From assembly GCA_003354225.1 (NCBI GenBank), contig PIVH01000496.1:1-5594 (forward strand): a stretch of 5,594 nucleotides of DNA, given 5' to 3'. This document shows, piece after piece, positions 1 to 5,594 of this stretch. The DNA is from Globobulimina sp. Lineage: Eukaryota; Foraminifera; Rotaliida. The first letter of the stretch is position 1; each line of letters begins with the position of its first letter. A model generated the notes under the pieces. It saw nothing but the letters and a program-made list of their open reading frames with translations, was not told the DNA's origin and did no database searches. A program made the translations under genes and the position numbers.

Positions 1-350
1 ATTTCCTTCATCACAATCCAACATTACCAAAATTACATCTCCTTGCTTCCATTTACTTTTCTTATCTGCAGTTTCTTTATCCACACAATTCATTACAATC
101 CCTTCATTTCCATCATAATAAATTGAATTTTCCAATTCATGAATTGAGCAATCACAACAATTAATAAAATCTGTAGCAACCCCAACGGCATGACCTACAC
201 TGCCACTTTCCACAAGTCGCTCAGAGGCACAATCAATACATTGTAGTCTCCAGATATGTACACCATCACCATCCCGATAACCATGATCACTCGGATAACA
301 AATATCGACATTACCAACACCCACCGATTTAATCCTTGTTCCATTCTCCA
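1..350 (-). other. SPRY-like domain, truncated by the window edge
   Basis: The last residues in the window read SKWKQGDVILVMLDCDEGN, matching the SPRY/B30.2 core pattern W-x-x-G-D-V-I-x-x-x-L-D-x-D. Upstream, IWRLQC and the HAVGVATDF strand fit earlier SPRY strands. The final strands (usually F-x-x-N-G) would lie to the left of the window. SPRY domains are protein-interaction modules. The assignment rests on the pattern alone, and the N-terminal boundary is uncertain. Confidence 0.6.
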
Positions 351-1717
351 TCACTTGTGCGTGTTTGCTATGAATATTAGTAAATATTTGCCCAATAAAA
401 TAAAACAGTGTGCAAACGTGCACAATTTCATCTATTATGACCTCACTATCATCATTCAATGAATTCTGTAATCTGCGCATATATCCATTCACTAAATATT
501 CAATATGTGTATCCATAATTCTTTCATCCATCATATTAATTATATTTTGATTTTCTACCTCTTCTACATTAGAAACTGCACTTTCTTCGTCCTTTTCTTC
601 CTTTACCTCCTTTTCTGGCATATTTTGCTCTAATTCCGTTTTGCTATTTTCTTCTTCCACATCATCAAAGGTATCATTCTCCGCTGGTTTGCTTTTTATT
701 TGCAAACCGTCCATTTTCCCCATCAACTCTTTATTCCTTCTTTCCAATTCTTGATACATTTTTTTGTGATTTATAATTTCGTTTTCTTTCATACTCAATG
801 CCTGCTTCAACCGATTTATTTCAATCTGTGCTTCTGTATTATTATTATTTTGTGTTTGTGATTGAGATAATTTTTCAATTTCTACATCCTTTGCAACCAA
901 TAATTCCCTCAATCTTTTTAATCCATTTTGCATCATATTAATTAAATTGTTTTCGACATCATGGTCAGAAACGCGTTTTTGTGCATTATTTTTCTTTTTA
1001 TTTGCGGATATGCCATCATCTTCTTTTGTTTCTGGGATTTCTTTTTCTTTCCCATCATCCTCATCGTCTTTTGTCTCGTTCTTTGTTTTTTTTTTTCTTT
1101 GAACGTTTTGCATCCGTTGAATGTGTGTCTGCTTTTCCGGTGGTTTTAATTAATTTTTGTTGATTGGTAATAAAAGATTCAGCTTGCAAGAAAATGCCAA
1201 ATTTATTTTTACATTTGAAGTAATATCTATCTTTTACATATCCATTGTTTGAACCTTTCCGTTTTTCTAATTCAATGCCGTAAAAAATATCGTTTTTTTT
1301 AAGTGAATATGGAATTCCAATAAATTTTATGGTTCCTTTACATTTTTGTTTGATACATTGAACTTTATCACCGACGGTAACACGCGGTGCATTTTTGTTG
1401 TTTTTGGAGTTTGTTTTAATAATTTGTGGTTTTTTAACAAATAAACCTGTTCTGCCTTTACATTTAAAATAACATATTTTACCAACAGAACCATCATTTT
1501 GTCCTTTTTTTTTGAATTTATCATCTAATTCAACACCATAAAATATGCCTTGTTTGCCCTTTATTTCTCCAATAAAGCGTACTAATCCAACAACATTACC
1601 CTTCTTCAACTTGACCTATGTAGACACAATTAATTACCGTCCAAAATGAACATAAACTGTGTACAGTAATTGGGTATTTACACTCACTTTGTCGCCAACA
1701 GTTGTTAGTTCGGACAT
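1..1717 (-). CDS. Twin CAP-Gly, coiled-coil, SPRY-like protein (3' end missing, frame break at 1086-1096)
   Basis: This is probably a microtubule-associated protein, since CAP-Gly domains bind C-terminal EEY/F-type tails of tubulin and EB proteins. Exon 1 (1717-1688) encodes MSELTTVGDK. A 72-nt intron follows, and exon 2 starts at 1615 in phase 0. CAP-Gly 1 spans about residues 8-75, with GQNDGS at 48-53 in place of the classical GKNDG. CAP-Gly 2 spans about 89-155, with GSNNGY at 131-136. Each domain opens with VGDKV and ends with a GLF or GIF strand. A Lys-rich then acidic linker follows, then a coiled coil (about 700-950), an acidic stretch, a helical motif (about 385-520) and a SPRY-like region running off the window. 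The CAP-Gly frame meets TGA at 1063-1061. The rest is open in another frame from about 1150 to base 1, so the two join only if one base of the A run at 1086-1096 is skipped. Corrected, about 548 residues lie in the window. The CAP-Gly call is firm; the cellular role is inferred. Confidence 0.82.
385..520 (-). other. Short helical motif: NGYMRRLQ ... IIDEIVHVCTLFYF
   Basis: The downstream frame encodes LVNGYMRRLQNSL, a short polar gap, and IIDEIVHVCTLFYF. The pattern of GYxRxxQ, a spacer, then an amphipathic helix with C-x-L-F-Y resembles a short module I associate with lineage-expanded protist protein families, where it often appears as IPxDIIxLCxxFY. I do not know a domain name or function for it. 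It sits between the coiled coil and the SPRY-like region. Confidence 0.4.
700..950 (-). other. Predicted coiled-coil region of the CAP-Gly protein
   Basis: In the downstream frame this stretch encodes a long helical region with hydrophobic residues at heptad-like spacing, for example LKRLRELL, EIEKL, EINRLKQAL and MYQELERRNKELMGKM. A short Gln/Asn-rich break (QSQTQNNNN) divides it in two. Coiled coils commonly dimerise CAP-Gly proteins such as CLIP-170 and p150Glued, so a similar role here is inferred. A strongly acidic Glu/Asp-rich segment follows, at about 540-690. Confidence 0.75.
1086..1096 (-). repeat. A11 homopolymer at a reading-frame break
   Basis: On the minus strand an unbroken run of 11 A lies in Lys codons between the second CAP-Gly domain and the acidic linker. 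Upstream of the run the CAP-Gly frame is open; downstream a different frame is open for 362 codons to the window edge. Removing one A, or adding two, would make a single continuous reading frame. A one-base length error in a homopolymer is the simplest cause. A real allele defect, or slippage during transcription or translation, is also possible. Confidence 0.85.
1616..1687 (-). other. Spliceosomal intron in the CAP-Gly gene
   Basis: The 72-nt intron has a strong GTGAGT donor and a TACATAG acceptor. Splicing joins ...VGDK to VKLKKGN..., which rebuilds the VGDKV opening also seen at the start of the second CAP-Gly domain; this is independent support for the junction. Its length is a multiple of three, but retention would bring in an in-frame TAA after 17 intron codons. 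The only other way to begin exon 2 would be an internal start that cuts off the first beta strand of the domain. Confidence 0.88.
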
Positions 1718-1778
1718 GGTTTCTTCGCTGATATATTGCTAAAGTGTTTTCTATTAGTCGGAAGAGTGTCTTTTAACA
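1718..1778. promoter_or_regulatory. 61-bp shared intergenic region between divergent genes
   Basis: Only 61 bp separate the start codon of the CAP-Gly gene (minus strand, 1717) from that of the VPS13-like gene (plus strand, 1779). Any core promoters and 5' leaders must be packed here or extend into the opposite gene's first exon or intron. An AT-rich GATATATT element lies at about 1729-1736, but I cannot assign it as a TATA box. No other motif stands out. Confidence 0.6.
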
Positions 1779-4700
1779 ATGTATCGAATGTACCAACAGG
1801 GAGTAACGCGTCTCGTACTGCGTTATTTCCGCCAGTATATATCCAATATTGACACTGATGTTCAATTATCTTTATGGGGCGGTGATGTTGTCTTAAATGA
1901 TTTAGATTTACGACTAGAAATTTTAAATAAGAAAATGGGAATTGAAGCGCCATTTTGTATCACCCGTGGCTTTATAAAGGAATTAAAAATGCATATACCA
2001 TGGCAGTCTATCACCACCACGCCCGTTGAAATCATACTGTCCTCCGTCGAAATAACATTATCAAACAATCATCACACATCATTTAATAATCTCAACAATA
2101 ACAACTCAAACACACCATATCTTCCTTCCTATCATCATTCAGCCAAAAAAAACAAAAATGGTTCAGATGGAGCTAACTCTGTGTCTATGGACCATACTTC
2201 AATCAATAATGATCAGTTAATATTGAATGAGGAGAATGAGGAGGAAATAAAACTAGATGATAACCGCAACAGTAACGAATCACTGGCCACTGGCTATATA
2301 AACAACTTATTAATGCGTATCAGTGCTAATGCATCCATCACAATCAATGATTTAACGCTCAAATATATCGACCATAATTGCAAATGTGAAGCTACATTAA
2401 CTATCCAACAATTTACGACTGTTGCAACCACATTAAACTGGCAGCCCAAGCCAGAGGTTTCTGGCTATGACATATTCCTAACTCCATGGAAATTATGCCA
2501 TAGGAGCTCAAGCTTTAAAAATGTCTCTTTATTTTTAGGTTTGACAATCTTATGTTAATGTATTGGTTATCTTATCCTTGCACTACATTGCATATAATAT
2601 TGCTTTAACACTGACAGATGTTTGTAAGCCGCAGGTTAAAGAAGAAGCATTATTCATCAACTTATCCATCGACATACGCTTAAAAGCCTATTTGCATTGG
2701 TTATGGCACGGCGGTCAAGCTCCAAAAATCGAGCAAACTGCGAGCTCCCAACAGACAAATAATAAACGACAACTATTATATACAACGTCTGCAATGTCCA
2801 ACCATTCAGGTCCTCCAAAAAGCAATGCAGTGTTAGAACATATCAGTGGTTCCTCCATGCAATCGGGAGGTGGCAGGTCTATACGCTCTGTGCGGTCCAT
2901 GCAGTCTGATGGTGGCATCTCCGTTCACAGCGTAGCCAGTAATACCAGCACTAAATCACATCATAGCAATACATCGGACAATGATGGCGGTAAAGGTGAC
3001 TTAGGTCCGGTGCTGATGATTGATATATTGGTGAACAAACATATTGACTTTAAATTGAGCTGTTACCAGTTATCGATGGCTGCAAAGATGTTGAGTAATT
3101 ACAGTGTGATCAGGAAACAGAAGCATGATAAGAAAAGTTCCAACAATCGACGGAGGTCTATGAGCAAACAATCTTCATTCGATAATAAGAAAACACATAA
3201 ACGGACAGTGTCTGCGCCTGCTGCGTCGATACCAGTTGCTTCAATTGGCGCAGTGGTGGACAGTCCGGCGTCGCAGGGATGGTTTTCATGGGTTGGCTCA
3301 TTTTTTTATGATTCGAATGAAGAGGAGGAAGATTGTGTGAATATTATTGACAGTCCATCAGATTGTATGTTGATCAAATTCCAATGTCCTTCGGTTACTT
3401 TTACATTGACAAATTCGAGGGAGACTGCGACGAATACGATGATGAATCCGCATAGAATGTATAAAAGGTATGGCAATCAATCGAGTTTGTATGGATCATC
3501 CAATGGTGGGTCGTCTAGATATCATCAAAGATATCAGAGGAATATGAAAAACTCGCAGCATTCACAAAATATATTGCCGACCATTACGCAGCATTCGCAT
3601 TCATACAGATCGCCACAGTATAAATCTAGCAGAGGGAGCTCTGTCAGTTCGCATAGATCTGGGTATTATTCACATACTCACTCGCAATTAGGACCGCAGT
3701 CTGTTCGGTAATTTTATATTTTTATCTGTTATTTGTTATGCTGTCACAAATAAATAACTCACACAGAGCCAAGACGTATGCAGTGACTTGTTATACATTT
3801 TCAGAGATAAAAATAACAGATATCGACATGCATTTATGTCTACCAATGATCCCAAAACATTTAAAAATGAGCAAACGAAGGAAATCATTGACTGGCAATG
3901 AATTAAATGGCATTGCATCAACCACCGTCATTGAAGATAATTTGAGCGAGGAACATTTCCATAGATCATTTATTTTAACAATTGCCACATTCACAGTGAT
4001 GGATTTTGTAGATAACCAGCCATTGCCTGTAATAGTTTGGGGTCATGAAAAAATCGTCAATGAGTCCTTTCCCTTTGTCTCCAAACCCACAGATTTCAGA
4101 GCGACCAATAAATCGCAAACGTTGCAAATTGAACCAACTGCAAATGAATACCATCCCGGATTTTTTCATGATCGCATTAAAGTGAAAGAAAATATCAATA
4201 ATATACCACCGCAATATTCTGAATTTGGTGTTTCTTCATTGACACCCAACCAATCCCCAGCAAATATAAACACACCATTCAAATATGGAAACAGCAGCAG
4301 CAGTGATTCAGAACTGAATTTTAACATAAATATGGATCAAATCTCGAGTGCACATAGCCGACCCTTTCAATTCCAAACTTCGCATTCACATTCACCACAA
4401 TCAGATGCCTATGACAGTAATCCATATTTATTCCAAATTGATTGTTCCTCGAACGCCATTTCATTTTATGTCTCTACCGGTTACCAATTCGACCCTGACG
4501 ATAACAAATCTGCTGAAAAAGAAGAACAACACAACACATACGCCACACATTTGCAAACTCCACACTCCAAACAGCAAAAAAAAGAGACCCCATCAGCTGC
4601 AGACAAATCCAGCAATAAAATATTAACTATGTCGACCGAAATCTCCATCGGATATTTATCCACTTTTGCCGACTTCAAATCGTCCGGCATTTCCCGCTTT

Positions 4701-5594
4701 GTTTCTGAATTTTCGACTTTTTTATCGTTTGGATTAAGTCACTGGGACGAAATGCGGATATTCCGTCGCCGCACTGCCACCAAAAAACGGCATAATCGCA
4801 ATGCGCGCTACAAACATACACCACATAATCATGGCTTATCCTCGCCCCTTTCCACCAGCTTAGACGCAGAACGACAGTCTGTAATCTCAGACGAATCATT
4901 CGTATCTGGCAGTTATGTGTCCACCACTCCCTCGCAATATCATTGGGGACAAGCTACAAGTTTCAAAGATAACAATTTAAATGAAAAAAAACACGAAAAG
5001 CCAAAGGATGAAATACCACTCAAAAAGTTACGTATTAATATAGCGTCCATCTCTTTAGCTGTTCGTGTGTCAGACATTGAAGACTGGAAATTAGAAAGTT
5101 TATATTTAAATAATGTCAACACATTATTGCTAGAATTTGCTGGAGTTGACATTAAAATACATACTCGTTCCACACCGGTGGCATTAAATATATCCTGGAC
5201 ACAGACCCAGGATTATTCTATTTTGCTAAGTGGAGCTTGCGTACGCTTTCTAATGACGCAACCAAAGCGCATACATGGTTATAATTCCATATCCATTGAC
5301 AATAATACAGAGCTGGATGATGATGAAGTGTCGCCGACCAATGTAGAACACTATGAATCTTTTATATGGCGACAGGTGTTATTTGATGAGGAGACGATGA
5401 AGAAATTAGCTGCGGATTTCCTGCGCTTTGAAGATGTATTGTTTAAATATAAAATCTGTAAAAATATACGGACGGTACCCATTGTCCTGCCGCGTTCAGA
5501 GACGCGCGAATTTTCAACCAGTCCATTATCGGCTGGGATGAATGAAAAAAGTGACGTGAAATTGAATAAAAACGACAATGGTTTGGCAAAAATC
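1779..5594 (+). CDS. VPS13-family bridge-like lipid transfer protein, VPS13B/COH1-like (N-terminal part)
   Basis: VPS13 proteins are long hydrophobic-groove rods that carry lipids between organelle membranes; VPS13B acts at the Golgi in animals. Exons 1779-2538, 2618-3707 and 3767-5594 splice into 1,226 in-frame codons, open at the right edge. Human VPS13B is about 4,000 residues, so roughly the first third is here. The chorein_N region is residues 1-95: an N-terminal helix (YQQGVTRLVLRYFRQYI), then QLSLWGGDVVL (29-39) and IKELKMHIPWQ (66-76), very like VPS13B. Further conserved strands are at about 172-275, including FKNVSLFLDVC across intron 1, and at about 403-435. A VPS13-type GWFSWVGSFF motif starts at 474. 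Between these lie Asn/Glu-rich (97-170), Ser-rich (310-400) and Ser/His/Tyr-rich (540-617) inserts, plus further polar inserts in exon 3. The ATG at 1779 matches the family's N-terminus. The VPS13 call is firm; the B subtype is probable. Confidence 0.92.
2064..2290 (+). other. Asn-, Ser- and Glu-rich insert after the chorein region
   Basis: Residues about 97-170 of the VPS13-like protein are polar and low in complexity: Asn/His-rich (NNLNNNNSN), then basic (AKKNKNG), then acidic (NEENEEEIKLDD). The flanking sequence is conserved beta structure, resuming with TGYINNLLMRI. This is an insertion between strands of the lipid-transfer rod and is probably disordered. Animal VPS13B also has a polar linker here. 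Confidence 0.7.
2539..2617 (+). other. Intron 1 of the VPS13-like gene
   Basis: The 79-nt intron runs from donor GTTTGA to acceptor CTGACAG, with a branch-point-like CTTTAAC 10 nt before the acceptor. The junction splits a codon (G|AT, Asp254) and joins NVSLFL to DVCKPQ, giving the V-x-L-x-LD strand expected for the family at this place. Without splicing the upstream frame stops at TAA 2556-2558, and the downstream frame is closed by TGA at 2542-2544. Other GT/AG pairs nearby leave the frame broken. Confidence 0.88.
2854..2937 (+). repeat. Two-copy 42-bp in-frame tandem repeat
   Basis: Two adjacent 14-codon units, 2854-2895 and 2896-2937, encode SMQSGGGRSIRSVR and SMQSDGGISVHSVA. They differ at several bases but keep the S-M-Q-S-x-G-G-x-S-x-x-S-V pattern. 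They lie in the Ser-rich insert of the VPS13-like protein (residues 333-360). The likely origin is an old duplication in a disordered loop; many serines make it a possible phosphorylation region. Confidence 0.75.
3427..3707 (+). other. Ser/His/Tyr/Arg-rich insert before intron 2
   Basis: Residues about 524-617 of the VPS13-like protein are rich in Ser, His, Tyr, Gln and Arg, with dipeptide-like patches such as RYHQRYQR, SQHSQN and YYSHTHSQ. The segment follows the conserved strand IKFQCPSVTFTLTNSRE and ends at the intron 2 donor. It has no recognisable domain and is probably a disordered, positively charged loop. Confidence 0.65.
3708..3766 (+). other. Intron 2 of the VPS13-like gene
   Basis: The 59-nt intron has donor GTAATT and acceptor CTCACACAG, with a TAAC branch-like sequence just upstream of the acceptor and a T-rich middle. 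The junction splits an Arg codon (CG|A, residue 617) and leads into AKTYAVTCYTFSEIKITDIDMHL, a beta-rich stretch typical of the VPS13 rod. Reading through would hit TAA at 3709-3711. A weaker alternative pairs GTTCGG at 3703 with the AG ending at 3806; it also keeps frame but removes that strand. Confidence 0.82.
4170..4425 (+). other. Polar low-complexity insert in exon 3 of the VPS13-like gene
   Basis: About 85 codons are rich in Asn, Ser, Gln, His and Pro, including a four-Ser run (GNSSSSDSE) coded by AGC/AGT and the phrase HSHSPQSDAYDSN. They lie between a beta-rich block ending near 4170 and the strand FQIDCSSNAISFYVS that begins at about 4431. It appears to be a loop insertion in the rod. 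No function can be assigned. Confidence 0.6.

Noticed and set aside
256-462. Small plus-strand ORF
   Set aside because: It is antisense to the long open frame of the CAP-Gly gene, and its Thr/Ile-rich composition is what reverse-reading that frame would give.
961-1163. Plus-strand ORFs encoding hydrophobic Phe/Leu-rich peptides resembling membrane segments
   Set aside because: They are the antisense of Lys/Glu-rich coding sequence. T-rich complements of Lys codons produce Phe runs with no meaning.
1090-1200. An intron, rather than an indel, explaining the frame change in the CAP-Gly gene
   Set aside because: The nearest usable GT donor on the minus strand lies inside the second CAP-Gly domain, so splicing there would remove its GIF strand. 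The single-base explanation is simpler.
1061-1609. A complete 182-residue CAP-Gly gene starting at TTG 1609
   Set aside because: TTG is an unlikely eukaryotic start. Splicing to the ATG at 1717 restores the missing first strand, and the 3' stop lies just past the A11 frame break.
2539-2560. An acceptor at TTTTTAG (2532-2538), with an exon starting at 2539
   Set aside because: Frames from 2539 either stop at once (TGA 2542 or TAA 2556) or cannot be joined in phase to the downstream frame. The same position works cleanly as a GT donor.
2563-3711. A stand-alone 382-residue gene on the plus strand
   Set aside because: It would begin at a TTG inside intron 1 and stop at a TAA inside intron 2. 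The conserved part fits as exon 2 of the VPS13-like gene with intact splice sites on both sides.
3736-5578. Several minus-strand ORFs of 61-79 codons
   Set aside because: All lie antisense to exon 3 of the VPS13-like gene, which is open over its whole length with conserved features. None resembles a known protein.

Overview
This is eukaryotic nuclear DNA, AT-rich, from a microbial eukaryote (protist). The evidence is three short spliceosomal introns (59, 72 and 79 nt, GT...AG), long homopolymer and Asn/Ser-rich coding tracts, and eukaryote-only protein families. The standard genetic code fits: TAA and TGA end frames, and neither occurs inside the 1,226 reconstructed codons of the large gene. 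A foraminifer or another rhizarian is a guess from the style of the proteins, not something the sequence proves.

The window holds two genes arranged head to head, with only 61 bp between their start codons (1718-1778). The left gene runs leftward on the minus strand from 1717 and leaves the window at base 1. It has a 10-codon first exon, a 72-nt intron and a long second exon. The protein has two CAP-Gly domains, a Lys-rich and acidic linker, a coiled coil, a short helical motif region and the start of a SPRY-like domain. An 11-base A run (minus strand; 1086-1096) puts the CAP-Gly part and the rest in different frames. This is either an assembly error, a broken allele or a frameshifting site.

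The right gene runs rightward from 1779 and leaves the window at 5594. It is the N-terminal part (1,226 residues once spliced) of a VPS13-family bridge-like lipid transfer protein, closest in its N-terminus to VPS13B/COH1. Exons are 1779-2538, 2618-3707 and 3767-5594. Conserved beta-rich stretches of the lipid-transfer rod alternate with long low-complexity inserts, including a 42-bp tandem repeat.

No tRNA, rRNA, mobile element, CRISPR array or bacterial-type operon was seen. The two genes share an intergenic promoter region, but nothing in the sequence shows that their proteins work together. One is predicted to act at microtubules, the other at organelle membranes. I found no convincing new multi-gene system. 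The points most worth checking are the unusual CAP-Gly/coiled-coil/SPRY architecture, the frame break inside it, and the very short shared promoter.
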